Part shown: piece by piece, positions 1 through 9,261 of the stretch
Position numbering within the stretch: the stretch's first letter is position 1
Layout of the letters: each line of letters opens with the position of its first letter
From: Listeria monocytogenes
Lineage (GTDB): Bacteria; Bacillota; Bacilli; Lactobacillales; Listeriaceae
Length of the DNA: 64,000 bases
Reading direction: 5' to 3'
Assembly: GCF_041765605.1 (NCBI RefSeq)
Contig: NZ_CP168900.1
Location: 1,318,001-1,382,000, forward strand
Made by a program: the position numbers and the translations under genes
Notes under the pieces: model-generated
What the model was told of the DNA's origin: nothing
Seen by the model: the letters and a program-made list of their open reading frames with translations, nothing else
The model's database searches: none

Positions 1-1
1 A

Positions 2-433
2 CCATTAACGGATGGGACGACATTTGAAGATTATTATTTAGATTTCGGAACAGAAGAGAATTTAGAAACACTTTGTTTAGAAGGGCCATACCGTAGTGGC
101 GAAATTAAAAAAATTATCGATGAACCAGCACGATACTTACCACTGAGCTATGATTTATTTAAAAATGATGCACTTATTTTTGAAGCACTAAAACAAAAAG
201 AAATGACCATCAAATCAGATAAAACACCTCATTTTGTAAAAGTATCTTTCCCAGAATTCCCATTTGTAGGTGTTTGGACGGCAAAACCAGGGACCCCTTT
301 CTTATGTATTGAACCGTGGTACGGAATTGCAGATGGTGCTGGAGAATCTGTTGAACTGCGAGATAAAGCGGGGATAGAGCATTTAGAGCCAGAAGCTGTC
401 TTTGCTTCCGAATATGAAATTACAGTAGGTTAA
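2..433 (+). CDS. Aldose 1-epimerase-like protein (LacX type), C-terminal part only
   Basis: The reading frame is open from the window edge to a TAA at 431-433, so only the last 143 residues of a larger protein are visible. The segment FPEFPFVGVWTAKPG followed by FLCIEPWYG is typical of the C-terminal half of aldose 1-epimerase (mutarotase) family proteins, in particular the LacX-like branch. These fold as a beta-sandwich that binds hexoses; the precise sugar is not known for this branch. The start and N-terminal catalytic residues lie outside the window. It converges on plsY with a shared bidirectional hairpin between them. The family call is fairly firm; the substrate is not. Confidence 0.75.
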   Translation, partial: PLTDGTTFEDYYLDFGTEENLETLCLEGPYRSGEIKKIIDEPARYLPLSYDLFKNDALIFEALKQKEMTIKSDKTPHFVKVSFPEFPFVGVWTAKPGTPFLCIEPWYGIADGAGESVELRDKAGIEHLEPEAVFASEYEITVG

Positions 434-437
434 AACG

Positions 438-474
438 AAAACCCAGAAGAGCGAAATGCATCTTCTGGGTTTTA
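438..474. terminator. Bidirectional intrinsic terminator
   Basis: The inverted repeat AAACCCAGAAGA / TCTTCTGGGTTT has a ten-base loop and A/T tracts on both sides, so it can end both the epimerase-like gene and the convergent plsY. Confidence 0.85.
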
Positions 475-1071
475 TTACATCCATTTTATTTTGGGTTCTT
501 CGCCGTTACGAATCCGAGTGATATTTGCTCGGTGACGCCAGATGACAAAGAGTGCGATACAAGCAACAAGAATAATTAAAATCCAGTCTCCCATGAAAAG
601 AGAAATAATTAACGCTGCAAGTGCTCCAATCATCGAGCTGAGCGATACATATTTGCTGAGTTTAAGTGTAACTAAGAAGACTACAAGTGCGGCTACAAAG
701 AGTAATGGCGCATAGGCAAGGATGACACCTGCAGAAGTAGCAACTGCTTTTCCGCCTCTAAATCCTGCGAAAAGTGGGAAACTATGCCCGATAATAGCAA
801 ATGCTCCAGTTAGCAACCAGAAATGATGATCTACATTCAATTGAAAGAAAAACGGAAGTAACGTTGCGACAGTCCCTTTTAAAATATCCATCACTGTCAC
901 GATGCTACCGGCTTTGATTCCGAGAACTCGGAATGAATTCGTCGCGCCTAAATTACCGCTACCAAAATCGCGAATATCTTTTTTGTAAAAAATTTTGCCA
1001 ATCCATAAACCAGATGGTATCGAACCAATCACATAGGCTAATAAAGAAAGCAGAATTAAATTAATTGTCAT
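475..1071 (-). CDS. plsY: Glycerol-3-phosphate acyltransferase PlsY
   Basis: PlsY transfers the acyl group of acyl-phosphate to sn-glycerol-3-phosphate, the first step of phospholipid synthesis in Gram-positive bacteria, at the inner face of the membrane. The 198-residue protein has several hydrophobic segments and the family motifs [11 protein letters not shown] (about residues 16-26), [15 protein letters not shown] (about 38-52) and [13 protein letters not shown] (about 103-115). The frame extends five codons further upstream to a TTG, but the ATG at 1071 sits eight bases after a GAGGGG ribosome site that this TTG overlaps, so the ATG is chosen. Single-gene unit by orientation. Confidence 0.96.
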   Translation of the reverse strand: MTINLILLSLLAYVIGSIPSGLWIGKIFYKKDIRDFGSGNLGATNSFRVLGIKAGSIVTVMDILKGTVATLLPFFFQLNVDHHFWLLTGAFAIIGHSFPLFAGFRGGKAVATSAGVILAYAPLLFVAALVVFLVTLKLSKYVSLSSMIGALAALIISLFMGDWILIILVACIALFVIWRHRANITRIRNGEEPKIKWM

Positions 1072-1169
1072 TTTTAAACCCCTCAAGAAGAAATGATGTT
1101 TTCCATAAAGAATTATAGCACAAAATGAAGAGAATTGGCTAAATTGTTGAGATAAATCACGATGAAAAG

Positions 1170-1198
1170 TTGAAAAAACCGCAAAAATAGCTTATGAT
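1170..1198 (+). promoter_or_regulatory. SigA-type promoter of the CoA-binding protein gene
   Basis: TTGAAA (1170-1175) and TATGAT (1193-1198) are separated by 17 bases, 31 bases before the start codon of the next gene. Confidence 0.75.
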
Positions 1199-1228
1199 TA
1201 GAAAGAATAGTAGGGGGCGATTAGACTA

Positions 1229-1636
1229 ATGCAAAATCCAACAAAAGAAGAAATCCAGCAGATCTTAAAGAAGGCAAAAGTAATCGCAGTCGTTGGTTTG
1301 AGTGATAAACCAGACCGCACAAGCTACCGAGTGAGTCAGATAATGCAACAAGCAGGGTACAAAATTATACCAGTGAACCCTAATGCAGACGAAATTCTTG
1401 GCGAAAAAGCCGTCAAGCGTTTAACGGATATCGAGGAACATGTGGATATTGTTAATGTCTTTCGTCGCTCAGAGTTTTTACCTGAAATAGCGGAGGCTTT
1501 TGACCAAATAGATGCAGATGTATTTTGGGCACAGCTTGGCATAGCTAATCAGGAAGCATTTGATTTTTTGACAGAAAAAGGATATCCTACTGTCATGGAT
1601 TATTGCATTAAGGTTGCTTATCAAGAAATGGATTAA
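1229..1636 (+). CDS. CoA-binding domain protein (YccU/YneT-like)
   Basis: A 135-residue stand-alone Rossmann-fold CoA-binding domain of the succinyl-CoA-synthetase-alpha type. The first strand and turn are visible as VIAVVGLSDKPDRTSYRVSQ (about residues 18-37), followed by GYKIIPVNP and a conserved VFWAQLGI segment. Members bind CoA or acyl-CoA in vitro but the physiological role is unsettled. The start is ATG after a TAGGGGGCGA ribosome site, and it has its own promoter and terminator, so it is a monocistronic gene immediately upstream of topoisomerase IV, an arrangement also seen in Bacillus (yneT near parE). Confidence 0.85.
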   Translation: MQNPTKEEIQQILKKAKVIAVVGLSDKPDRTSYRVSQIMQQAGYKIIPVNPNADEILGEKAVKRLTDIEEHVDIVNVFRRSEFLPEIAEAFDQIDADVFWAQLGIANQEAFDFLTEKGYPTVMDYCIKVAYQEMD

Positions 1637-1660
1637 TTAAAACACCATTTTTGAAGGAAG

Positions 1661-1690
1661 CAGGTTCTTATAGCAGAGCCTGTTTTTTTA
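1661..1690 (+). terminator. Intrinsic terminator after the CoA-binding protein gene
   Basis: CAGGTTCT / AGAGCCTG stem (one G-T pair) with a short loop and seven T residues. Confidence 0.8.
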
Positions 1691-1817
1691 TGAAAAGGAA
1701 TTTGTCACTAAACTATCACTTTATTAATCAGCTAGTTAATGCTATTCTGATAAGGTGGTTTTAAGCGAATAACAACGTGAAAGTTGTAGATTGACGGAAT
1801 GAAGGGAGTTTTGAAAT

Positions 1818-3785
1818 ATGAATCGGAATGAGTATAATGATGATTCTATTCAGGTGCTTGAAGGACTGGAAGCGGTCCGGAAACGCCCAGCGATGTATAT
1901 CGGTTCAACAGATGTACGCGGGCTGCACCATTTAGTATATGAAATAGTGGACAACTCGGTCGATGAGACCCTTGCAGGTTTTGGTAAGAAAATTGTTGTG
2001 ACACTTCACGTGGATGGCAGTGTTAGTGTTAGCGATGAAGGTCGTGGGATGCCTGTTGGGATGCACAAAACAGGTAAGTCTACGGTAGAAGTTATTTTAA
2101 CTGTTCTTCACGCCGGCGGTAAGTTCGGCCAAGAAGGCGGATATAAAACAAGTGGTGGGCTTCACGGTGTTGGTTCATCCGTTGTAAATGCGCTCTCAGA
2201 ATGGTTAGTAGTTACCATTAACCGTGACGGGGCAACCTATCAACAAAAATTTAAAGACGGCGGAAAGCCAGATGGAACACTGAAAAAAATCGGAAAATCA
2301 AAAGCTACTGGGACAACGATTCGCTTTAAACCAGATCCAGCGATTTTTCCAACGACCTCATTTAACTATGAAACATTATCTGAACGTTTAAGAGAATCAG
2401 CATTTCTTTTAAAAGGGATGTTAATTGAATTAATTGATGAGCGCGTTGGTATGGCAGAGGCTTTCCACTTTGAGGAAGGTGTGAAGAACTTTGTTGAATA
2501 CATTAACGAAGGCAAAGATGTGCTTCATCCAGTAGCTAGTTTTGAAGGGGAAAATGCGACCATTGAAGTAGAAATGGCGTTCCAATTCAACGATGGCTAC
2601 TCTGAAAATATCTTGAGTTTCGTTAATAACGTTCGGACTCGGGGCGCAGGTTCCCATGAATCAGGAATGAAAGCTGCCATGACGCGGATTTTCAACGACT
2701 ATGCTCGTCGAGTGAATCTTTTGAAAGAAAAAGATAAAAATCTCGAAGGTAGCGATATTCGTGAAGGTCTTTCAGCTGTACTTTCTATTCGTGTTCCAGA
2801 AAAAATCCTTCAATTCGAAGGTCAAACGAAAGAAAAACTAGGGACGCAGGAAGCTCGTCAGGCGGTTGATGCAGTTGTAGCAGAACATTTAGCTTACTTC
2901 CTTGCCGAAAACCCAGAAACAAGCTCTCTTCTTGTTAAAAAGGCAGTTAAAGCCCGCGAAGCAAGAGAAGCTGCAAGAAAAGCGCGTGAAGAAACACGTA
3001 ACGGCAAGAAAAAGAAACGTTCCGAAACACTTCTTTCTGGAAAGTTAACGCCGGCACAATCGCGAAATCCTAATAAAAATGAACTTTACCTAGTCGAAGG
3101 TGACTCGGCGGGAGGATCTGCCAAACAAGGTCGTGACCGTCGTTTCCAAGCAATTTTGCCACTTCGAGGAAAAGTAATCAATACAGAAAAAGCCAAATTA
3201 CAAGATATCTTAAAAAATGAAGAAATTAGCACGATTATCCATACAGTCGGCGCGGGAGTTGGTACGGAGTTCGATGTAGAAGATTGTAACTATGACAAAG
3301 TAGTTATCATGACCGATGCCGATACCGATGGCGCGCACATTCAAGTATTACTTCTGACATTTTTCTATCGTTATATGCGCCCACTAGTGGAAGCAGGTAA
3401 AGTTTTTATTGCGTTACCGCCACTTTATAAAGTAAGCCGTGGCTCTGGTAAAAAAGAAGTAATCGAATATGCATGGACAGATGAAGAATTAGATTCTGCT
3501 ATCCAAAAAATCGGTAAAGGCTACATGATTCAACGTTACAAAGGTCTTGGTGAGATGAACGCTGACCAACTTTGGGAAACAACGATGAATCCTGATACAC
3601 GTACGTTAATTCGTGTACGAGTGGATGATTCTGCGCGTGCTGAACGCCGCGTGGCAACACTGATGGGCGACAAAGTAGAACCAAGACGACAATGGATTGA
3701 AAAGCATGTCGAGTTTTCTATGGAAGATAGCCAAAATATTTTAGAAAATGAAAACATGATGGTTGAGGAGGCGAAAGACATTTGA
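1818..3785 (+). CDS. parE: DNA topoisomerase IV subunit B
   Basis: ParE is the ATPase subunit of topoisomerase IV, which unlinks daughter chromosomes together with ParC. The 655-residue protein has the GHKL ATPase start ([15 protein letters not shown], about 16-30, and [13 protein letters not shown], about 114-126), a transducer domain, and a TOPRIM/C-terminal part with [14 protein letters not shown] (about 429-442) and the metal-binding DADTDGAHI (about 501-509). The length is normal. ATG is preceded by GAAGGGAG. The stop overlaps the parC start by four bases. No perfect promoter is seen in the 130 bases upstream, although TTGTCA at 1702 is a possible -35. Confidence 0.98.
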   Translation: MNRNEYNDDSIQVLEGLEAVRKRPAMYIGSTDVRGLHHLVYEIVDNSVDETLAGFGKKIVVTLHVDGSVSVSDEGRGMPVGMHKTGKSTVEVILTVLHAGGKFGQEGGYKTSGGLHGVGSSVVNALSEWLVVTINRDGATYQQKFKDGGKPDGTLKKIGKSKATGTTIRFKPDPAIFPTTSFNYETLSERLRESAFLLKGMLIELIDERVGMAEAFHFEEGVKNFVEYINEGKDVLHPVASFEGENATIEVEMAFQFNDGYSENILSFVNNVRTRGAGSHESGMKAAMTRIFNDYARRVNLLKEKDKNLEGSDIREGLSAVLSIRVPEKILQFEGQTKEKLGTQEARQAVDAVVAEHLAYFLAENPETSSLLVKKAVKAREAREAARKAREETRNGKKKKRSETLLSGKLTPAQSRNPNKNELYLVEGDSAGGSAKQGRDRRFQAILPLRGKVINTEKAKLQDILKNEEISTIIHTVGAGVGTEFDVEDCNYDKVVIMTDADTDGAHIQVLLLTFFYRYMRPLVEAGKVFIALPPLYKVSRGSGKKEVIEYAWTDEELDSAIQKIGKGYMIQRYKGLGEMNADQLWETTMNPDTRTLIRVRVDDSARAERRVATLMGDKVEPRRQWIEKHVEFSMEDSQNILENENMMVEEAKDI

Positions 3786-6241
3786 GTAATCCAGAACAAC
3801 ATATCCAAGACTTAGCTCTAGAAGAAGTTATGGGCGATCGTTTTGGTAGATACAGTAAATATATTATTCAAGAACGTGCGCTTCCAGATGTTCGTGACGG
3901 ACTGAAACCAGTACAACGTCGTATATTATTCGCAATGAATGTCGAAGGAAATACTGCTGAGAAAGGTTTCCGCAAATCTGCCAAAACAGTCGGAAACGTT
4001 ATCGGTAACTACCATCCACATGGTGACTCTTCGGTTTACGAAGCAATGGTACGGATGAGTCAAGACTGGAAAGTACGTAACATGCTAATTGAAATGCATG
4101 GTAATAACGGTAGTGTCGACGGGGATCCACCGGCAGCAATGCGTTATACAGAAGCGCGACTTTCTCCAATTTCAGCAGAACTTTTACGCGATATTGAAAA
4201 AGAAACAGTCGATTTTATTCCTAACTTTGATGATACATCCAGTGAGCCAACTGTTTTACCAGCACGTTTTCCAAACCTTTTAGTGAATGGTTCTACTGGT
4301 ATCTCTGCGGGTTATGCAACAGATATTCCGCCGCATAATTTAACAGAAATCATCGAAGCTGTGATTAAACGATTAGATAACCCGATGTCCACAACGGATG
4401 ATATTATGAAAATTGTCAAAGGCCCAGATTTCCCTACAGGTGGGATTATTCAAGGGATTGATGGTATTCGAAAAGCCTATCAAACCGGCAAAGGACGCGT
4501 TGTTGTTCGTTCTAAAACAGAAATTGAAGATATTCGTGGCGGTAGAAAACAAATTACAATTCATGAAATTCCATATGAAGTAAATAAAGCTAATTTAGTT
4601 AAACGCATGGATGAACTTCGTATTGAGAAAAAAATTGAAGGTATTTCAGAAGTACGCGATGAAACTGACCGTACAGGACTTCGTATCGCTGTTGAGCTGA
4701 AAAAAGATGCCAATGCAGAAGGCGTTCTGAACTATCTATTCAAAAATACAGATTTACAAGTAAGTTATAATTTCAACATGGTAGCTATTAATAAAAAACG
4801 TCCAGAATTAATGGGTATTATCCCAATGCTTGACGCTTATATTGAACACCAAAAAGAAATTATTACGAAGCGCTCAGAATACGATATCCGTAAAGCACGC
4901 GCTCGCCAACATATTTTAGAAGGCTTAATTAAAGCACTTTCTATTTTAGATGAAGTCATCAAATTAATTCGTGGGTCAAAAGACAAACGCGATGCGAAAT
5001 TAAACCTTCAAACAAAATATGATTTCAGCGAAAAACAAGCAGAAGCAATTGTATCTTTACAACTGTATCGTTTAACAAATACAGATATACATGAACTTCA
5101 AAGTGAAGCAAAATCGCTAGCAGAACAAATTAGTGTTCTTGAAAAAATCCTAGGCGATGAAGCAGAACTTATTGCTGTTTTAAAAGAAGAACTAGCTGAA
5201 ATTAAGAAAAAATATAAAACAGCTCGCCGTACAGAAGTGCAAGCAGAAATCACAGAAATCAAAATCGATACAGAAGTACTTGTTGCGAATGAAGATGTGA
5301 TTGTTTCTGTGACAAAAGAAGGCTATGTGAAACGCACAAGTCAACGTTCTTACGCCGCTTCGAATGGAGCAGAACTAGCAATGAAAGAGCGAGACCATGC
5401 TATATTCATTCAAAAAATGAATTCGCTAGATACGTTACTTTTATTTACAAGCAAAGGGAATTTTATTTATCGACCAGTGCATGAACTGCCAGATATTCGC
5501 TGGAAAAATCTAGGAGATCATGTTAGCCACTTGGCGAGTGATTTATCTGCCGGAGAAGAAATTCGCGCAGCAATTGCTATCCAAGCATTCACAGAAGAGA
5601 AGCGGTTCCTGTTTGTTACTAAGAATGGCATGACGAAACAATCAGCTATTACGAATTACAAACCGCAGCGTTACTCTAAGTCAATGATGGCTATTAAACT
5701 AAAAGATGACGATGAACTGTTAAATGTCTATCTAATAGATGGAACAGAAGATATTTTCTTAGCGACACGTAATGGGTATGGATTACGTTACCCTATTGCT
5801 GAAATTCCAGAATCTGGCGCTAGAACTGCTGGTGTAAAAGCGATTAATCTGAAACAAGGAGATATCGTTGTTGGTGGTGTTGTTTTAAGAGAAGGCGATG
5901 CAAAACACATTTTACTTGCTACACAACGTGGTTCACTTAAACAAATGAAAGCAAGTGAGTTTGAACCAATTTCAAGGGCGAAACGTGGCTTGCTTATGTT
6001 GCGCGAACTGAAAAGTAACCCACATCGCTTCATAGATATAACGCTTGCTGATAACAATGACCGTTTATTGATTGAAACAAATAGCGAGCAAGTTGTCGAA
6101 ATTGAAGTAGCAAACCTTCGTGTAACAGACCGCTATTCAAACGGCTCCTTTGTATTAGATGAAACGATGGAAGGCGAACCGACGTCTATTTGGTTAGACA
6201 TACCAGAAATTAAAGATACAGCAGATGCTAAAGACGATTAA
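3782..6241 (+). CDS. parC: DNA topoisomerase IV subunit A
   Basis: ParC carries the DNA breakage-reunion activity of topoisomerase IV. The active-site tyrosine is Tyr122 in [11 protein letters not shown]. The quinolone-resistance-determining region reads [12 protein letters not shown]: Ser83 and Glu87, equivalent to E. coli Ser80 and Glu84, are both the susceptible-type residues. The C-terminal half contains the beta-pinwheel repeats (for example [17 protein letters not shown]). The start is TTG inside the parE stop (TTGA overlap) after a GAGGAGG site, implying translational coupling and stoichiometric production with ParE. The 819-residue length is usual. Confidence 0.98.
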   Translation: MSNPEQHIQDLALEEVMGDRFGRYSKYIIQERALPDVRDGLKPVQRRILFAMNVEGNTAEKGFRKSAKTVGNVIGNYHPHGDSSVYEAMVRMSQDWKVRNMLIEMHGNNGSVDGDPPAAMRYTEARLSPISAELLRDIEKETVDFIPNFDDTSSEPTVLPARFPNLLVNGSTGISAGYATDIPPHNLTEIIEAVIKRLDNPMSTTDDIMKIVKGPDFPTGGIIQGIDGIRKAYQTGKGRVVVRSKTEIEDIRGGRKQITIHEIPYEVNKANLVKRMDELRIEKKIEGISEVRDETDRTGLRIAVELKKDANAEGVLNYLFKNTDLQVSYNFNMVAINKKRPELMGIIPMLDAYIEHQKEIITKRSEYDIRKARARQHILEGLIKALSILDEVIKLIRGSKDKRDAKLNLQTKYDFSEKQAEAIVSLQLYRLTNTDIHELQSEAKSLAEQISVLEKILGDEAELIAVLKEELAEIKKKYKTARRTEVQAEITEIKIDTEVLVANEDVIVSVTKEGYVKRTSQRSYAASNGAELAMKERDHAIFIQKMNSLDTLLLFTSKGNFIYRPVHELPDIRWKNLGDHVSHLASDLSAGEEIRAAIAIQAFTEEKRFLFVTKNGMTKQSAITNYKPQRYSKSMMAIKLKDDDELLNVYLIDGTEDIFLATRNGYGLRYPIAEIPESGARTAGVKAINLKQGDIVVGGVVLREGDAKHILLATQRGSLKQMKASEFEPISRAKRGLLMLRELKSNPHRFIDITLADNNDRLLIETNSEQVVEIEVANLRVTDRYSNGSFVLDETMEGEPTSIWLDIPEIKDTADAKDD

Positions 6242-6248
6242 TTAGGCA

Positions 6249-6288
6249 CGAATCCTTGTTTAGAAAATAGGCAGGGGTTCGTTTTTTT
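6249..6288 (+). terminator. Intrinsic terminator after parC
   Basis: CGAATCCTTG pairs with CAGGGGTTCG (with wobble pairs), followed by seven T residues. The loop region also holds the possible luxS -35 element. Confidence 0.75.
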
Positions 6289-6296
6289 GATATAAT
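6268..6296 (+). promoter_or_regulatory. Probable luxS promoter nested in the parC terminator
   Basis: A perfect TATAAT at 6291-6296 lies 17 bases after TAGGCA (6268-6273), a weak -35 inside the terminator hairpin. The -10 is convincing; the -35 is only a four-of-six match. Confidence 0.5.
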
Positions 6297-6323
6297 GACT
6301 AGGAATAAAAGGAGGGTGTTTAA

Positions 6324-6791
6324 ATGGCAGAAAAAATGAATGTGGAAAGTTTTAATTTAGATCATACGAAAGTGAAAGCACCATTTGTCAGACTAGCGGG
6401 GACAAAAGTTGGTTTACATGGGGATGAAATATATAAATATGACGTTCGCTTTAAACAGCCTAATAAAGAACATATGGAGATGCCAGCATTACATTCTTTA
6501 GAACACTTAATGGCAGAACTTGCACGTAATCACACGGATAAAGTAGTGGATATCAGCCCAATGGGATGCCAAACTGGTTTTTATATGTCCTTTATCAACT
6601 TTAGTGATTATGACGATGCACTAGATGTTTTAGCGAAGACTTTAGCCGATGTTTTAGAAGCGAAAGAAGTACCAGCATGTAATGAAGTTCAATGTGGTTG
6701 GGCTGCGAGTCATAGTTTAGAAGGCGCAAAAGAGCTTGCGGAAGAATTCCTAGCAAAGCGCAGTGAATGGAAAAATGTTTTCGGTGAATGA
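6324..6791 (+). CDS. luxS: S-ribosylhomocysteine lyase LuxS
   Basis: LuxS cleaves S-ribosylhomocysteine to homocysteine and DPD, the precursor of autoinducer-2, and so recycles the product of SAM-dependent methylation. The 155-residue protein has the metal site H57SLEH61 and Cys124, and the catalytic cysteine in GCQTGFYM (Cys82). The length is normal and ATG follows GGAGGGTG. It is monocistronic between two terminators; no pfs gene is adjacent. Confidence 0.98.
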   Translation: MAEKMNVESFNLDHTKVKAPFVRLAGTKVGLHGDEIYKYDVRFKQPNKEHMEMPALHSLEHLMAELARNHTDKVVDISPMGCQTGFYMSFINFSDYDDALDVLAKTLADVLEAKEVPACNEVQCGWAASHSLEGAKELAEEFLAKRSEWKNVFGE

Positions 6792-6797
6792 ATGCCA

Positions 6798-6832
6798 CGC
6801 TCTATCTTATAGACAAGATAGAGCGTTTTTTC
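6798..6832 (+). terminator. Intrinsic terminator after luxS
   Basis: A perfect 11-base stem (CGCTCTATCTT / AAGATAGAGCG) followed by six T residues. Confidence 0.9.
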
Positions 6833-7006
6833 GTTTGTTTGAAAGCGGATACCAAGGAAATGCCATATTTCTGACATATTTTATGATTGTTTAGTAGTGG
6901 GGGAAGTATCTTTCTCCATCCTTATTATAAAGCTATTTTTCTTATTTAGAATTATTATTTTTTAGTTTTATGATTAAATAATCGCGAAAACTTCACAATT
7001 TATCCA

Positions 7007-7035
7007 TTGGTATTTGGTCTCTAGCGGACTATAAT
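7007..7035 (+). promoter_or_regulatory. Promoter of internalin-like gene 1
   Basis: TTGGTA (7007-7012), 17-base spacer, TATAAT (7030-7035). The same arrangement precedes the three paralogues. No PrfA box is present at this promoter. Confidence 0.75.
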
Positions 7036-7072
7036 TTAGTTTATTAAGACGAGCAAACAGCCGTTTTAGACA

Positions 7073-7086
7073 ATTACAATTGTAAT
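7073..7086. promoter_or_regulatory. Perfect 14-base palindrome in the leader of internalin-like gene 1
   Basis: ATTACAATTGTAAT lies in the untranslated leader about 35 bases after the expected transcription start. It could be an operator for a dimeric regulator or a weak RNA hairpin. It is conserved in gene 2 (9218-9233). Confidence 0.5.
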
Positions 7087-7115
7087 AAATCTAATTTAGA
7101 GAGGAACATCATTGT

Positions 7116-8909
7116 ATGTCAATTAAGTCTAAAATTATAAAAGTTGGAATTTGTGGAGTAATGGTCATGGTGCCGCTTTCACAAGTTTCTTTTCCGAGTT
7201 TTGCTGCCGAAGAACCAGGACTAAAAGCTAGCCAAGATGTCGTGAATATTCCAGATCCGGAATTAAAGAAACAGTTAAATGCACTTTTAACTGGCAAATC
7301 TGCTGATGCAGATATTACAGAAGCACAAATGGCCGGTTTCCAAAGTATCGCATTAAATAAAGGCGTTACTGATTTGACAGGTTTGGAGTATGCCAAAAAT
7401 GTTCAAACAGTGATGCTTACTGATGTAAATGCTTCTTTAGAACCCATCAAAAATCTATCTACCGTGAAAAATTTATCTATAAAAGGTGGAAATATCACTT
7501 CAAACCAATTTGCGGACCTTTCAGGGCTATCTAGTTTAGAGAATCTTACTGTAACTGAAACGAAGGTCGATAATGCCTTTCTTTCAAAAATTAATAATAT
7601 TCCTAATTTAACCACCCTTAATATTAGTTATAACCCAGGGATTACTAAAGTGGATGCATTAAAATCGTTGCCAAAATTAGCTACTTTAGATGCAACTTTT
7701 TGCCAAATTGATGATTTTGGTGGTATTGAGCAATTTCCAAGTTTAACGTCATTTAACGGTGAGCAGCAAAGGTTCGAAGCAGCGGAATTTAAGGATATTA
7801 AAAGTAGCCAATTAACCTTTAATGCAACAGCTCAAACACTATTTTTCCCATTCAATCTACTAACAAAGCAAACTATCTTAAATTTTGATGGTACACCACT
7901 AGCTTATAATACTAATGCAGCAGAGCAGCTTGTAGAAATGGATTCTAGTTACGTTCTTACTGATGATAAAATGACAGTGACGCAAGAAGGTATTACATTC
8001 AGTGGTTTCACTCAAGCGGATTTTGACAGTCTGAATGTTTTCTACATTATGGCGCAATTCGATGGACCTAATGCAGCCAAGCCAGCTAATTTAGCAAATG
8101 GAACATACGATATTAAGAATAACTTTTCTATTGAAGGCTTTAATATTGATCACTCTGTAAAAATCACTGCGGAAGACGCTTCTTATGTTCAAGGTGAGAC
8201 AGTGACACCAGAACAATTTTTAAAAGATATCAAAGCAGATGCAAATGGTGCGACCATTACGAGTGATTTCGCTGAAAAAGTCGATTTCTCTAAACCAGGC
8301 ACTTACACAGTTACATTAAATGCGGAAAACACAGCTGGTTTAAAAGGAGAACCTGTTCAAGTAACAGTTACCATCATTGAAAAAACAGTGATTACAGCAG
8401 AATCAGAAGTAAGCTACGATATGAATGCAACAAAATCAGAAGCAGACTTTTTAGCAGATATCAAAGCAGCTACCAACGATGGAACAGCAATTACAACGGA
8501 TTTCGCGACAGCAGTGGATTTAACAAAAGCTGGAGAATATACAGTTACGTTAAATGCCGAAAATGATAATCAAAAAGCAACAGCACTTAAAGTAACGGTG
8601 AAAGTGAAAGATACAACACCAACACCAGACCCAGATCCAACGCCGACGCCGGATCCAGACCCAACACCAGACCCAGATCCGACACCGACACCAGAACCAA
8701 GTACTGATCCAGCAGAAGGGCCTGTTTATTCCGATGATTCCTCCAAAGGAGAGCAAACAAGTGACCCAATACACTTCTTCTCGGCTTCAAAGGCACCAAA
8801 ATCTATAACAAAAACGCTCCCTAAAACAGGTGATTCACTACCTGCAACAGGAGTAGTAGCAGGATTCTTAGTCCTAGGATTAGGAGTTCTCATAGCTCGT
8901 AAAAAATAA
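7116..8909 (+). CDS. Internalin-like LPXTG surface protein 1
   Basis: A 597-residue cell-wall protein. In order: signal peptide (1-31, cleaved near SFAA/EE), an internalin-type N-cap (VNIPDPELKKQLN, about 42-54), about six or seven leucine-rich repeats to about residue 225, a spacer region, two Ig-like repeats of about 75 residues (about 348-423 and 424-498), an Asp-Pro-Thr-rich wall-spanning linker (about 499-530), and the sortase A signal LPKTG (568-572) with a second LPATG at 575-579, a hydrophobic stretch and the tail ARKK. LRR surface proteins of this type mediate host or surface contacts in Listeria; the ligand is unknown. The start is ATG after AGAGAGG. It is the first of four tandem paralogues, closest to gene 2. 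Confidence 0.9.
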   Translation: MSIKSKIIKVGICGVMVMVPLSQVSFPSFAAEEPGLKASQDVVNIPDPELKKQLNALLTGKSADADITEAQMAGFQSIALNKGVTDLTGLEYAKNVQTVMLTDVNASLEPIKNLSTVKNLSIKGGNITSNQFADLSGLSSLENLTVTETKVDNAFLSKINNIPNLTTLNISYNPGITKVDALKSLPKLATLDATFCQIDDFGGIEQFPSLTSFNGEQQRFEAAEFKDIKSSQLTFNATAQTLFFPFNLLTKQTILNFDGTPLAYNTNAAEQLVEMDSSYVLTDDKMTVTQEGITFSGFTQADFDSLNVFYIMAQFDGPNAAKPANLANGTYDIKNNFSIEGFNIDHSVKITAEDASYVQGETVTPEQFLKDIKADANGATITSDFAEKVDFSKPGTYTVTLNAENTAGLKGEPVQVTVTIIEKTVITAESEVSYDMNATKSEADFLADIKAATNDGTAITTDFATAVDLTKAGEYTVTLNAENDNQKATALKVTVKVKDTTPTPDPDPTPTPDPDPTPDPDPTPTPEPSTDPAEGPVYSDDSSKGEQTSDPIHFFSASKAPKSITKTLPKTGDSLPATGVVAGFLVLGLGVLIARKK

Positions 8910-8914
8910 TTAAG

Positions 8915-8957
8915 TAAAAAAACTATTCACTCATTCATGGAGTGGATAGTTTTTTTG
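8915..8957 (+). terminator. Intrinsic terminator after internalin-like gene 1
   Basis: AAACTATTCACTC / GAGTGGATAGTTT stem followed by a T tract. Confidence 0.88.
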
Positions 8958-9152
8958 TAGCTTGTTATATTAAATACGCTTTTTTTGAAAGCACTTTCTT
9001 GCAAATTGCCATATTTTTGCCATATTTTATGAGGCTTTTACTAGTAAGTAAAGTACTATTCAAACGCTTGTTCTAAAGCCATTTCCTTTATTTAGAATAA
9101 TTCTTTTTTAATTATGCGAATAAATAATCGTAAAATGTTCACAATTTGTCCA

Positions 9153-9181
9153 TTGGTATTTGGTCTATACCGGACTATAAT
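9153..9181 (+). promoter_or_regulatory. Promoter of internalin-like gene 2
   Basis: TTGGTA (9153-9158), 17-base spacer, TATAAT (9176-9181), as in gene 1. Confidence 0.75.
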
Positions 9182-9217
9182 TTAGGTTATTAAGACGAGC
9201 AAACAGCCGTTTTAGAC

Positions 9218-9233
9218 AATTACAATTGTAATT
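9218..9233. promoter_or_regulatory. Perfect 16-base palindrome in the leader of internalin-like gene 2
   Basis: AATTACAATTGTAATT, the same element as at 7073-7086 with one more matching pair. Confidence 0.5.
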
Positions 9234-9261
9234 AATCTAATTTAGAGAGGAACATCATTGT

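Larger units (their letters stand above)
6848..7115 (+). repeat. Duplicated upstream region, copy 1 of 2
   Basis: This intergenic block resembles 8994-9261 throughout (shared GCCATATTT, CATATTTTATGA, TTTAGAAT and then near-identity from the promoter to the start codon). It is the non-coding part of the duplication that produced the first two internalin-like genes. Confidence 0.75.
8994..9261 (+). repeat. Duplicated upstream region, copy 2 of 2
   Basis: Paralogous to 6848-7115. From about 9150 to the start codon at 9262 the two copies differ at only a few positions; the part before that is more diverged but still alignable by eye. Confidence 0.75.

Noticed and set aside
8614-8705. CRISPR-like or VNTR repeats in the Asp-Pro-Thr linkers
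   Set aside because: These are in-frame codon repeats of a wall-spanning linker, of six to twelve bases, with no spacers; there is no CRISPR array in the window.
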